DNA of 57,387 nucleotides from Ruminococcus sp. (GCA_031262225.1 JAISIC010000059.1:1-57387), one strand, 5' to 3'; numbered from the stretch's first letter, positions 34,117 to 43,095 are shown. Notes: a model not told the origin generated them from the sequence alone. Numbers and translations are program-made.

Positions 34117-35595
34117 TCAGACCCCCCTCTCTTTTTTCTTCGGGTGCCGTTTCCGATAGAATTTATATACGAAGAAGCCTATGACAGCCAAAACTATCAA
34201 CCCGACTATCAAGCCGAAGTTTTCTCGCAGGATCTCGTTTCGATATCCTTCATAAGCCTGATTGTAGTAGTACTGGTTGAGGGCGGTTTTGAAATTTTTC
34301 ATCGCCGGCTCGTAGTTTTTGTTGAAAAGGTGGGCAAGACCGATACCGGTATAGGCTCTGCGATAGTTTCCGTCATAGCGGAGAACTTCTTCCCAGATTG
34401 CCGTTGACTGTTCATATTCGGCACGGTTGAAATATTCTGCCGCATCTGTCACAAGCTCACCGAAAACGGTTCTTGAAAAGACCGTTATGGTGTTTTTGCG
34501 GATATCGGAAACATATATTTTATCTTTATGTGTTTCGATTGCGGTTGCCGCTTGGAACTGCCCGAGTTGCCAGCCGATTCCGCCCATGAGGAATAACCGC
34601 CAGCCCTCTTTGTCAAACTGGTGGATACGCCCGTGATTTATATCAAGGAAGGTCATGGTGCCGGTCGGCGACACGTCGATATCAACCATTGCATTTGCAA
34701 CGGTATACATTGAATAGTAGGCAGGGGGAATATCGCCGAAATCATAACCCGCCATGTCAATTGCATCTAAGATGTTGTCCCCTCTGGGGTTGAGCTTTTT
34801 AACCTGATCGTCGGTGGTTGTTGTGGATTCGGTTACAGTATAGATAAACTGCCCGTCGATATCAAAGTTTGAAAAGCCAACAGGGGTAGCTTTCATGGTG
34901 CGAAGCCTTTGGGTTTCGGTGGAGATTAGGTTCCAGAAAGCGTTGGCGATAACTTCGGAGGTTGCAAGGACGGTGTTTGCACCATAAAACCCGAGGAAAT
35001 TCGCCTCGTCGTCAAACATTACAGCACCCCGATTGACCGACCTCACAACGACATAAACGTTGCCGGACTGGTCAACACAGACCTTGCCCGGGTTGAAGGT
35101 GGTCTCCGCACCGTAAAGAACAGAGTCGGGTTTTGTGAAATAGAGCAGAACGTTGCCGTCTTTGTCTGCCTTGATAACACGCTCGTTGTCGCCGTCACAG
35201 ATATACATATAATCTGTGTTTTTATCAATGAAAATCCCCTGAGGACCTTTTAACGAGGTCGGGGTGCCGTTGTCGTTTAAGGTATCGTAAATCCTCACAA
35301 GATTAAAATCAAGGTCGGTTACGACGATACGGTTATTTTTGCGGTCTGCGATATACAGATATTCTTCCTCTTCGTCGATAAAGAGGTCGGCAGGCTCATA
35401 TAGGTTGCCGACACCTATGTCGTTGCCGGTTATCGACGCATCCGCAACATAACCCGCCTGGGAGGGAATCGGGTCGCCCCAGTCGTCATAGTTATAGTTT
35501 ACATAGGTTTCCGCGGAGGCGGTTGTGCTTATCATAGACAGGCACAAAGCCGCACCGGCGATAAGGGAGATAATCTTTTTAACTCTTTTCTTCAT
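34117..35595 (-). CDS. exported NHL-type beta-propeller/TPR protein with C-terminal membrane anchor
   Basis: About 492 residues: a signal peptide (MKKRVKKIISLIAGAALCLSMI), six NHL-like propeller blades (EPADLFIDEEEEYLYIADRKNNRIVVTD..., LKGPQGIFIDKNTDYMYICDGDNERVIK..., and others; residues 50-370), a TPR-like pair (RAEYEQSTAIWEEVLRYDGNYRRAYTGIGLAHLFNKNYEPAMKNF, 375-435) and a C-terminal helix (FGLIVGLIVLAVIGFFVYKFY) with a basic tail. The start is ATG 35595 behind GGGGGAG. The architecture suggests a surface scaffold or sensor held against the permeases. It lies between the first permease pair and the Yip1 gene. Confidence 0.75.
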   Translation of the reverse strand: MKKRVKKIISLIAGAALCLSMISTTASAETYVNYNYDDWGDPIPSQAGYVADASITGNDIGVGNLYEPADLFIDEEEEYLYIADRKNNRIVVTDLDFNLVRIYDTLNDNGTPTSLKGPQGIFIDKNTDYMYICDGDNERVIKADKDGNVLLYFTKPDSVLYGAETTFNPGKVCVDQSGNVYVVVRSVNRGAVMFDDEANFLGFYGANTVLATSEVIANAFWNLISTETQRLRTMKATPVGFSNFDIDGQFIYTVTESTTTTDDQVKKLNPRGDNILDAIDMAGYDFGDIPPAYYSMYTVANAMVDIDVSPTGTMTFLDINHGRIHQFDKEGWRLFLMGGIGWQLGQFQAATAIETHKDKIYVSDIRKNTITVFSRTVFGELVTDAAEYFNRAEYEQSTAIWEEVLRYDGNYRRAYTGIGLAHLFNKNYEPAMKNFKTALNQYYYNQAYEGYRNEILRENFGLIVGLIVLAVIGFFVYKFYRKRHPKKKERGV

Positions 35596-35607
35596 ATTCA
35601 CTCCCCC

Positions 35608-36594
35608 TTAATCCTTCATGCCTGCGTGAGCCATGGTTTCCATAACCTGACCTTGAGCGGCAATGAAGATAACAAGAGGCGGAACCATGAGGATTACTGC
35701 TGCTGCACCGATTGCACCCTGCCTTGAAAGCCCGGCAAGAGCGATCTGCTGGACAACGGTCGGGATAGTTTTGAGTGCCTCGTCATAGATTACCGAACCG
35801 CCCGCATAGTTCCAAACGGCTTGGAACTCGAAGATGATTATGGTCATGAGTGCGGGCTTTACGTTCGGTATGACGATACCCCAGCAAACCCGCATGAGGG
35901 ATGCCCCGTCTACCTTTGCCGCTTCGATCATTGCATCGGGAATCTGACCTATCGACTGGATCATCAGAAAGAGCCCGATTGCGGTCGGAATCATCGGGAG
36001 CATTAACGCCGCGTAGGTGTTGATCATGCCCAGTCTTGCCATTACTATATACTGCATTATGTAGGTAACGGTGGAGTTGAAAAGCAGGGCTATGACAACC
36101 GCTTTGTTGATGATATTAACGCCGGGGAATTTACATTTTGCCAGGATGAACGATGCCATGCAGGCAAAAACAACGTGCAGACCTGTTGATATAACCGTTA
36201 CAAGGAACGAGTTGAAGACGTTTCTTGAAAAGGGCACCCACGAGTTATTTGCAACGAGGAACAGATCCTTGAAGTTGTCTAAGGTCGGGTCGATGGAATA
36301 GAGCTTCGGGGGCATGATAAACAGTTCGTTTATCGGCTTGACAGACGTGATGAGTGCGATATAGATCGGGAAGACCATGAAAAGCCCCAAAAGGAACAGG
36401 AATATGAATATCCCGATGTCGTTTTTCCATGTTTTGCCGACACGCTTGTTGGAACCTTTGCTCTTTTCCATCTTGGCGTGGGCTTTTGCTCTTCTTGCTC
36501 GAAGGGCTTCAAGGGCAGCTTGGTTTTCCGCTTCTTGCTGTTCTTCGATTGACATTTTCTTGGGCAGTTTCTTGTTTTTAAGCTTTGTTGCCAC
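35608..36594 (-). CDS. carbohydrate ABC transporter permease (MalG type), first pair
   Basis: A permease of about 328 residues. Its conserved docking loop is MIEAAKVDGASLMRVCWGIVIPNVKPALM. A basic N-terminal extension of about 55 residues (KLKNKKLPKKMSIEEQQEAENQ...) precedes the first helix (IGIFIFLFLLGLFMVFPIYIALI). I choose GTG 36594 because GGAGGG lies six bases upstream; the in-frame TTG 36600 would abut that site. It pairs with the permease at 36607-37821, only a few bases away. Confidence 0.88.
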   Translation of the reverse strand: MATKLKNKKLPKKMSIEEQQEAENQAALEALRARRAKAHAKMEKSKGSNKRVGKTWKNDIGIFIFLFLLGLFMVFPIYIALITSVKPINELFIMPPKLYSIDPTLDNFKDLFLVANNSWVPFSRNVFNSFLVTVISTGLHVVFACMASFILAKCKFPGVNIINKAVVIALLFNSTVTYIMQYIVMARLGMINTYAALMLPMIPTAIGLFLMIQSIGQIPDAMIEAAKVDGASLMRVCWGIVIPNVKPALMTIIIFEFQAVWNYAGGSVIYDEALKTIPTVVQQIALAGLSRQGAIGAAAVILMVPPLVIFIAAQGQVMETMAHAGMKD

Positions 36595-36606
36595 TTTCAA
36601 CCCTCC

Positions 36607-37821
36607 TTAATTATCAAGATAGCGGGATAGGATTTTTCGCACAAGTGAGTTTGCAATAAGCATTGCCACAAAGAGCACGAAACATATCGCCGAGGCGTAT
36701 CCCATCTCGAAACGCACCCAACCGTAGTCGAAGGCGTGGGTCATGATGGTGTGTGCCATATAGTTTGTGGAGGGGAAGCCGACAAGCGAACGCCCTACAA
36801 TATCAACGGTGAAGGATGCGACAATCTGCATAACCGCCGCGAACATAAGCTGAGGTCCCATCGACGGGATGGTTATGTATATAAGTTCCTGCCAGCGGTT
36901 TCTGATGCCCTCAATCGCACCCGCTTCATACATCGCCGGGTCGATCGCCTGAAAGCCCGCTCTGATTGCAAGGAAGCCCGCACCCATCGATACCCAAAGC
37001 TGCACTATTATAACGCAGGGGAGGATATAGTTTGCATCGGTGAGCCATTGGATTGCGGCAGTTGTAAAGCCCATGGTGTTGAGGAAGCTGTTCAGATAAC
37101 CATAGGCGTCGCCCGAAAAGATGAGCTGCCACACAAAGTAGATATTGCCCGCCATCGACGGTGCATAGAAAATAAGTGTGAAGAGCGTTTTGAGTTTCGG
37201 GTGGAGTTCGTTTATAAGCCAAGCAAGGAAGAACGAAAGTATGTAGGAGAGAGGACCTGTGAAGATGGCGAAGATGATTGTCGTTCTCACCGCCTGTGAG
37301 AAGACGTCGTCTTCAAGGAAAAGGGTATAAAAGTTATCGAAGCCGACCCATTTCGGGGGGAACTCTGCCATATCAAAGCTTGTGAAGCCCATCGGCAGCG
37401 ACATGATAACCGGAATGACCGTGAACACCAAGAAGAGGAGCATAAAGGGTGCAAGCATGAGATAGCACATTCCGGAACGCTTTGCCTCGTGCCACTGGTA
37501 CTGCATATATTCTTTGAAGGAATATTTCCGCTCTGCCTTGTTAAGGATAATCTTCCCCGTCTGTGCTCCGGGAGGGGTCGCTTGGAGGCGGATTATCTTC
37601 GCATCTTCGGCAACGCCGCCGATCGGTGCATCGGAGACGGTTGTCGCCGCGATTATCGCCTTTTCGGAAGGGGTTTTTGCCGCCGCCTGACGTTCGAGAA
37701 GTTCTGCGGCTGTTATCGGGTCAAGAGGGATCGAAAGGTTATTTGCACTTTTCTTTGCTTCTTTTACCGCAACGCCCGCACCTTGTGCACTGCTACTATT
37801 GCCGCTTTTTTCTTTAGCCAT
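36607..37821 (-). CDS. sugar ABC transporter permease (MalF/UgpA type), first pair
   Basis: A 404-residue permease with six helices and the docking loop AMYEAGAIEGIRNRWQELIYITIPSMGPQL. The N-terminal 110 residues are cytoplasmic, Ala/Lys-rich and not part of the usual fold. The gene follows the solute-binding protein gene by 15 bp with a GGGGGGGAG ribosome binding site. It is expected to form the membrane channel with the 35.6-kb permease. Confidence 0.88.
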   Translation of the reverse strand: MAKEKSGNSSSAQGAGVAVKEAKKSANNLSIPLDPITAAELLERQAAAKTPSEKAIIAATTVSDAPIGGVAEDAKIIRLQATPPGAQTGKIILNKAERKYSFKEYMQYQWHEAKRSGMCYLMLAPFMLLFLVFTVIPVIMSLPMGFTSFDMAEFPPKWVGFDNFYTLFLEDDVFSQAVRTTIIFAIFTGPLSYILSFFLAWLINELHPKLKTLFTLIFYAPSMAGNIYFVWQLIFSGDAYGYLNSFLNTMGFTTAAIQWLTDANYILPCVIIVQLWVSMGAGFLAIRAGFQAIDPAMYEAGAIEGIRNRWQELIYITIPSMGPQLMFAAVMQIVASFTVDIVGRSLVGFPSTNYMAHTIMTHAFDYGWVRFEMGYASAICFVLFVAMLIANSLVRKILSRYLDN

Positions 37822-37836
37822 TATTCTCTCCCCCCC

Positions 37837-40773
37837 TTAATCCAAACCGAGGTTTTCGCGTTTTCGCTTGATTTCGTTGTTGATAATAACGTTTGTCTCA
37901 TTGATGATGTAACGCGGGTTGAATTTGTTATTAACAACCTCTCGGAATGCATTCATGAGTTCGCGGGTTACAACATATGCGGAGGGGGTTATGTAAATTT
38001 CTCGAAGCTCGCTCATCTGTTCGTTGATGGTGCGAAGTTCGGATGCCGACCAGTTAAGCTTTTGGAGTGCTTCAATGTTCGCTACATCGACACGCCCGAG
38101 AGGACCGAGCACGCCTTCAACATTGCGGGCATATTCAACCTGCTGTTCGGCGTCGGTGAACCAAGAAATAAACTTCCAAGCACCCTCCATGTTATTGCAG
38201 GTAGCAAGGATTATCGCACCCGTCCCCTGCGAGTTTGCCGCGTGGGATATTGTTCCGTCTGCAAGCTCCGTTCCCGGAACGAGGGTGAAACCCCAAAGAC
38301 CTTTAATCTCGGGAGCCGCGACATTAAGTTGGTTATAGAAGGTGTTATAGTTTTGGATTACTATCGGCGATTCGCCTGTTCTGAAACGGGTGAAAGCGTC
38401 ATATACCTGATCGAATTTATAGATATTATAGAAATCGGTCCACATTTCAAACGACTCATAAGCATCGGGCGTTGTGAAGGTGGTTTCGGTGAAGTCTTCG
38501 TTATACCAATCGTTGCCCCTTTGAAGCATCATCATAGCAAAGGGATGCCCGATTTCAACAGAGGGCGATATGGCTGTCGCACCGCCGGTAATTTGGTTTA
38601 TCGCCATAGGCAGGGTGAGCCCGGGCTGCATATATTTTCTCTGCAAAGCCGGAAGCACGTCAATGAGGTCCTGCCACGTTTCGGGAGGCTCTTCCACGCC
38701 CACTTCGGCAAGCACGTCTTTGCGGTAAAACATAGCCGGGAAGCTTCGGGTCAGAGGGATTCCGTAGGTTTTGCCTTCAAATTGATAGTGGGTGAAAGCT
38801 CCGGGACCAAAGCGTTTTTCCATGTCCTCAAAGCCCTCAAAGCCGTCAAGCTCCTTTAAGAGCCCTCTTATGGCAAGGTTCACAGGGAACTCGCCGCCAA
38901 GATACAGTGCAACGTCGGGACCCTTCCCGGCAAGCACCGCCTCCATGATGGTGCCCTGAACAAGGTTTATGGCAACAGGAGTTTTTTCCCGTTCGGTGAA
39001 AGAGCCGTCGGTCATCTGCTTTACGATGTTGGTCTGGTCACGTCCCACATTCACCCAAACGTCGATTGAATCCTGTGCGAAGTCGGAAAGGCGTGTGTAG
39101 TCCTCAAAGAAGCTCCCCACAAACCCTTCAATGCCGAACCATGCGGCTTCAAAGATGTTGAAGCTGTTCTTTTTGAATTCCTTGCCTGCAGGGGTGATTT
39201 CGATATAGTCAACGCGAAGCGGCTGGGCTCTGTTTTCCCTCATCCATGCAGAGGTTGCCGAAACGCTCGATTTAAGGGCGGTATTACGGATTGAATTGGG
39301 TATACGTCTGGGCCACTTTGCACAGTTATCAAGCACCTGTGCCATACGCTCCAAAGCGGTTGCGGTTGTGCCTTTAGTCCCCGCAATACGCTCAACCTCA
39401 GCCATCTGAGCAAGGAGCTGATCGCGAAGACGTTGAAACTCTTCGTCAATACCCGGGATTTCTATATGTATATTATAGTCTGTGTATCTGTCGGGGTTCG
39501 GTCCGGTTATCATGAGGATATCCATATAATACTGGTTTATGTCAAAGACAGCACCATCAAGATATCTCATTACATTTCCGATTTCGCCCGGAACGGCTTC
39601 AAGGGTTATGGTGTGTTTGCCCGGCGAAAGATAAACATAGACAGGCTCACCGTTTTCATCGGTCGCCGTCACGGTGACAAAGTCTGTGTTATATTCAAAT
39701 TTAACAGCATCGAAAGCCTTGTTCGGGACAACTCCGTCGATGAGTATACGTCTGTTTGAGGCAAGTCCGCGAAGCTCGTTCTGGCGGGCTCTGATGCCGA
39801 CTTTATAGTATCCGCCTTTGCTGACGTTGAAGTTCCAATCAACAGCCTGCCCTGCCTTATCCCAAACACCCACGGCGTTATAACGCTGCTTAACGGGGTG
39901 TGCATCTTCCATGTCATAGGTGTTCCTCACCGCAACGGGGACAATCGACTGGTTGTTGGTGAAGTTATATTTTTCGCCTTGAAGAAGTATCGTTTCTGCG
40001 TTTGCGTTTTCAGACAGCTCGGAATCGGAGGGGCGGACATAATCGGGGACTTCTTTTTCGTTATAGATAGAAAGTGAATCAATCGCAAAAGCCGCCTTCT
40101 CCGAAACAAGGGAGATGACGTGTGTTCCTTTTGTAAGATAAAAGAGCAGCGGATCGTTAAAAAGCCCGTCTGTATCCTTGAAAGAGGTGGTGAGCCATGT
40201 GGGCGATTCAACCTGCGGGGAGAGCATCTCGTTATCGCGGGCGTCGGTGATAATCGGGTGCTCGGACATAAATCTGCGGGGTATATTTATTCTGGTCGCC
40301 GAATCATAGGGCGACACTCCGTCGATTAAAACGGAAACTTCGGAAACGGAATTATTCCCCACTATCGGATAGTAGGTCATCTTAATGTTATAGTTACCCG
40401 TCTCCGGGACATTAACTTCAAAGTTGACGGTGCCCACCTGGTTTTTCCAGTAAATGGTGCCCGCCCTTCCTTCAAAGGGTTCGATGGTAACTCCCGAATC
40501 GGCTGAAGCCCATCGGAGCGTCATATCAGCCTCTTTATCGGGGCGTGGGTTATTAACAATGGAATCGTAGTAGTCGGAATAGGTTGTGGCACGGACAAAG
40601 CCGGTTATTTCGGATGCCGCTTCCGCTTCAAGCTCGGCATCAACAGCCGCCTGCTCGGGAGAAATAGCCTCTGCAACCTCTTCCCCTTCCGCAAATACTC
40701 CGAATCCGCCTGACATTGTTCCTATCGCGATTGCAAGAATTATTGACAGAACACGCCTCTTAAGATTGCCCAA
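37837..40773 (-). CDS. giant extracellular solute-binding protein with N-terminal carbohydrate-binding-like domains
   Basis: A 978-residue exported protein. After a signal peptide (VLSIILAIAIGTMSGGFGVFA) come two beta-sandwich domains (about residues 60-245 and 265-425: VNFEVNVPETGNYNIKMTYYP, VDWNFNVSKGGYYKVGIRARQ), which resemble CBM35/CBM6-type modules. A helical spacer and a type-1 sugar-binding domain follow (about 540-930: VWVNVGRDQTNIVKQMTDGS... DVALYLGGEFPVNLAIRG). Usual SBPs are 400-550 residues and lipoproteins; this one lacks a lipobox Cys. It starts at TTG 40773 behind GAGGG. It is the first gene of the eight-gene operon. Confidence 0.82.
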   Translation of the reverse strand: MGNLKRRVLSIILAIAIGTMSGGFGVFAEGEEVAEAISPEQAAVDAELEAEAASEITGFVRATTYSDYYDSIVNNPRPDKEADMTLRWASADSGVTIEPFEGRAGTIYWKNQVGTVNFEVNVPETGNYNIKMTYYPIVGNNSVSEVSVLIDGVSPYDSATRINIPRRFMSEHPIITDARDNEMLSPQVESPTWLTTSFKDTDGLFNDPLLFYLTKGTHVISLVSEKAAFAIDSLSIYNEKEVPDYVRPSDSELSENANAETILLQGEKYNFTNNQSIVPVAVRNTYDMEDAHPVKQRYNAVGVWDKAGQAVDWNFNVSKGGYYKVGIRARQNELRGLASNRRILIDGVVPNKAFDAVKFEYNTDFVTVTATDENGEPVYVYLSPGKHTITLEAVPGEIGNVMRYLDGAVFDINQYYMDILMITGPNPDRYTDYNIHIEIPGIDEEFQRLRDQLLAQMAEVERIAGTKGTTATALERMAQVLDNCAKWPRRIPNSIRNTALKSSVSATSAWMRENRAQPLRVDYIEITPAGKEFKKNSFNIFEAAWFGIEGFVGSFFEDYTRLSDFAQDSIDVWVNVGRDQTNIVKQMTDGSFTEREKTPVAINLVQGTIMEAVLAGKGPDVALYLGGEFPVNLAIRGLLKELDGFEGFEDMEKRFGPGAFTHYQFEGKTYGIPLTRSFPAMFYRKDVLAEVGVEEPPETWQDLIDVLPALQRKYMQPGLTLPMAINQITGGATAISPSVEIGHPFAMMMLQRGNDWYNEDFTETTFTTPDAYESFEMWTDFYNIYKFDQVYDAFTRFRTGESPIVIQNYNTFYNQLNVAAPEIKGLWGFTLVPGTELADGTISHAANSQGTGAIILATCNNMEGAWKFISWFTDAEQQVEYARNVEGVLGPLGRVDVANIEALQKLNWSASELRTINEQMSELREIYITPSAYVVTRELMNAFREVVNNKFNPRYIINETNVIINNEIKRKRENLGLD

Positions 40774-40809
40774 CGCCGATACCCTCTTTCAACATAGTTA
40801 CATAAGTGA

Positions 40810-40838
40810 ATTATATCAAAATTTCGACCCATTGTCAA
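40810..40838 (-). promoter_or_regulatory. sigma-A promoter of the eight-gene ABC operon
   Basis: On the minus strand TTGACA (40838-40833), 17 bp, TATAAT (40815-40810): a perfect consensus about 35 bp before the start codon. I see no CRE-like operator nearby. Confidence 0.88.
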
Positions 40839-40953
40839 GTGTTTTTTTATTAAAATGCACTAAATGAAATGTTAAAAATTTTAATTTATTATGTATAAAA
40901 TTTGTCGAACAGGATAAAATAGGAATACTAATCGTTTACAGGAGTTTTATAAT

Positions 40954-41568
40954 ATGGATTTCAAGAAAAGCCAGACACGAATTAATCTTATGAGGGCATT
41001 TGCCGGGGAATCTCAAGCCCGCAACCGCTATGATTTTGCCGCCTCAAAATGCAAGACGGCGGGATATTGGTTTTTATATAACATCTTCACCCTCACCGCA
41101 AATCAAGAGAAGGAACACGCCGAGGTTTTCTATAACCTTTTGTAATCCGAAAACGGAGATAACATCGAGATTGATACCGCGGCATTCCCGGTCAACAACG
41201 AAGATGACCCCATCAACCTTTTATCAGCCGCTGTGCATAACGAGACCGAAGAAGCGACCGATTCGTATGTTGCCTTTGCAAAAACAGCCGAGGAAGAAGG
41301 CTTTGCGGATATAGCCTACACCTTCGACTCAATCTCTAAAATAGAACAGATGCACGCCGACAGATTCGGCTGCTTCGCGAAGCTCCTTAAAAAATCACAG
41401 CTCTTCAAGGGCGATGACAACACCGAATGGATATGCTTAAACTGCGGGCACGTTCATGTCGGTCCTGTTGCACCCAAATCCTGCCCTGTCTGCAAACACG
41501 CACAAGGCTATTTTGTGCCCTTTAAGTATTATCACTTTATCCCCGAGGAATACGCAAGGCAGGCATAG
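40954..41568 (+). pseudogene. rubrerythrin interrupted by one in-frame TAA
   Basis: Residues 1-63 (GESQARNRY first diiron ligand, KEHAEVF second) end at TAA 41143-41145. The same frame then continues without any further defect to 41568 (NETEEATDSY and IEQMHADRF diiron ligands, then a rubredoxin-like CxxC...CxxC: CLNCGHVH and CPVCKHA). The stop sits in the loop where homologues read L-K-x-x-x-G-x-N-I-E-I-D. Intact rubrerythrin reduces hydrogen peroxide in anaerobes. The 5' product alone lacks half the diiron site and the rubredoxin domain. A good AGGAG site precedes ATG 40954. Options are a recent null allele, readthrough or a sequence error. Confidence 0.85.
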
Positions 41569-41625
41569 CCTGCCTTATTGCCGCTCAAACTCTTTCAGCG
41601 TTTTTAGACCCTTGCGTGAAATCTC
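41556..41625 (+). repeat. dispersed ~70-bp repeat, copy B
   Basis: Hairpin AAGGCAGGC/GCCTGCCTT (41556-41576), then ATT, GCCGCTCAAACTCTTTCAGC, GTTTTTAGACC and CTTGCGTGAAAT. It overlaps the last four codons and the stop of the rubrerythrin frame. Copies A and C share the core and the tail but have a different hairpin sequence. Confidence 0.75.
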
Positions 41626-41626
41626 A

Positions 41627-41664
41627 AAACAAGCTGCCAAGTGTTTTTGGTTGCTTGTTTTTTT
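41627..41664 (+). terminator. rho-independent terminator after rubrerythrin
   Basis: AAACAAGC (41627-41634) pairs with GCTTGTTT (41653-41660). An inner CCAA/TTGG (41637-41640 with 41647-41650) extends the stem, followed by TTTT. It also touches the stop of the convergent glycosidase gene and could serve both directions. Confidence 0.75.
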
Positions 41665-43057
41665 ATTTCGGTATGTTATTTACCTCAATGCTCACCGCCT
41701 CTGCAACGCCTACAGTCGGGTTGAAGAGGGAATCATATCTGAAAAGGGCAACGCCGCCGTAGTTTGAAAGTTTTTTAGATGCCGCCATCTGGCGTGCGAT
41801 AATGTCGGTGCTGTTCGCCCATTCCCATTTACCCGAACCTGTAAAGCTTTCCGCAAGCCCGATTTTATAGGGGGCAAGCCCTATTACAAGCTTCACGCCC
41901 GGTGCAGTGACAAGCTCCGACCACTCGCCGATTGTCTCTTCAAAGGGCGAGTACCAATTTTCAAACCCGAAATAAACCTGCGGCAGAATATAGTCACAGT
42001 ACCCGGGGTTTGTTACCCACTCTTCCACATCCGCCGAAAGGGGCAGATTGTTTTCAATCGTGCCTTGAGGGGATATGCCGAAAAGGGCATCGGGATTTGC
42101 TGTATGAACAGTGCTGTAAAGGCTCTTCACAAGGGCGTTTACAGCCTTTATTTTTGTCTGATTACTGCTCGAATCGGGATAAAAATAATCGTCAATCTGA
42201 ATGCCGTCGATATTATATCGTGTGCAAATTTCCGCCGCACCCGAAACGATAAGGCTTACAGCCTTGTCCGAACTCGGGTTGAGATACCACCTGCCGTCGG
42301 CGGAAAAAACGTCGTCGGTGCGGTTTTTAATCCATTTTTTATAGACTATATCGTCGGAAATATTATTAATTTCAGAGGTTGTACCAAGCCGCATGGGGTT
42401 GATCCAGCCGTGAACCGACAGCCCTCTGTCGTGGGCGGATTTTATCATTATCTCAAGAGGATCGAAGGGTATGGAACCTGTCGAGAATTTGCCGCTAAAT
42501 TCCTTGCCTCTCGGAAAATATGACGAGCTGTAATAGGCATCACCAAATGCTCGGAGCTGAACATAGACGGTGTTGAAGCCGATTGAAACGATATTGTCGA
42601 AATATGCGTTTATGCTATTCCTAAACTGCTCTTTTGTGCGGTTTTTCAGGATAGTTTGATATTCAAGATAGGATATCCAAACGCCCTTCTGCTCCCGGTA
42701 GTTTAGGGTGTTATAGTCGGTGGGGATGACGGCGGGAACAGTAATAGCGACATTCGTCGCAATGGTTGTCGCGACAGTTGTTGCCGCTGTTGTAGTCGTT
42801 GTAGTTGTTGTAGTTGTAACTGTTGTAGTAGTCGGAACGGTTGTTGTAGTAGTTGTAGTTTCGGGAACTGCAGTCGTTGTTGTAGTGGTCGTTTCTTCTG
42901 TTGTAGTTGTAGCGGGAATAGTAGTTGTTGTTGTGGTTATTGTCGTTGCAGTAGTCGCTTCTGTGGTCGCTGTATGCACATATGAAGTTACCGGTGCACC
43001 TATTCTTGAACAACCGGAAAATATTAATATCGCTAAAATAAAAAAAATCTTTTTCAT
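41663..43057 (-). CDS. lipoprotein of the GHL10/DUF187 glycoside hydrolase-like family
   Basis: About 464 residues. The start at ATG 43057 gives a textbook lipoprotein signal (MKKIFFILAILIFSGCS, lipobox FSGC). A Thr-rich linker of about 75 residues (TTTTTTT runs broken by A, I, V, P, E) acts as a cell-wall spacer. The catalytic-type domain (KGVWISYLEYQTIL..., GFNTVYVQLRAFGDAYYSS, GLSVHGWINPMR, YNIDGIQIDDYFYP, YCDYILPQVYFGFENW) matches the YngK/GHL10 glycosyl-hydrolase-like fold. The substrate is unknown; a peptidoglycan or glycan role is plausible. The first start in frame (43141) is rejected because the promoter lies inside that extension. Confidence 0.85.
   Translation of the reverse strand: MKKIFFILAILIFSGCSRIGAPVTSYVHTATTEATTATTITTTTTTIPATTTTEETTTTTTTAVPETTTTTTTVPTTTTVTTTTTTTTTTAATTVATTIATNVAITVPAVIPTDYNTLNYREQKGVWISYLEYQTILKNRTKEQFRNSINAYFDNIVSIGFNTVYVQLRAFGDAYYSSSYFPRGKEFSGKFSTGSIPFDPLEIMIKSAHDRGLSVHGWINPMRLGTTSEINNISDDIVYKKWIKNRTDDVFSADGRWYLNPSSDKAVSLIVSGAAEICTRYNIDGIQIDDYFYPDSSSNQTKIKAVNALVKSLYSTVHTANPDALFGISPQGTIENNLPLSADVEEWVTNPGYCDYILPQVYFGFENWYSPFEETIGEWSELVTAPGVKLVIGLAPYKIGLAESFTGSGKWEWANSTDIIARQMAASKKLSNYGGVALFRYDSLFNPTVGVAEAVSIEVNNIPK
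42745..42985. repeat. trinucleotide-rich low-complexity tract encoding a Thr linker
   Basis: A run dominated by GTT/GTA/GTC on the plus strand (ACN on the minus) encodes the Thr-rich linker of the lipoprotein. Near-identical triplets make the tract prone to length change by slippage or recombination. Confidence 0.7.
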
Positions 43058-43066
43058 ATTACTGTA

Positions 43067-43095
43067 ATTATACCTTAACCGTGCTGTAATGTCAA
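43067..43095 (-). promoter_or_regulatory. sigma-A promoter giving a near-leaderless lipoprotein mRNA
   Basis: On the minus strand TTGACA (43095-43090), 17 bp, TATAAT (43072-43067). Only nine bases separate the -10 box from the ATG at 43057, so transcription should start within about 3 nt of the start codon and no Shine-Dalgarno site can be present. Confidence 0.75.

Noticed and set aside
37489-38859. Plus-strand 456-aa open frame opposite the permease and binding-protein genes
   Set aside because: Its product has no family character, and it lies antisense to two clearly recognisable genes; it is a compositional shadow.
40954-41568. Stop-codon reassignment (TAA or TGA as sense) to explain the two interrupted genes
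   Set aside because: Both codons end many intact genes in the window, for example TGA for tyrA and TAA for the patatin gene.
42745-42985. CRISPR-like array
   Set aside because: The repeats are codon-level triplets without spacers.
42720-43067. Plus-strand 115-aa ORF made of poly-Val
   Set aside because: It is the antisense shadow of the Thr-rich linker in the minus-strand lipoprotein.
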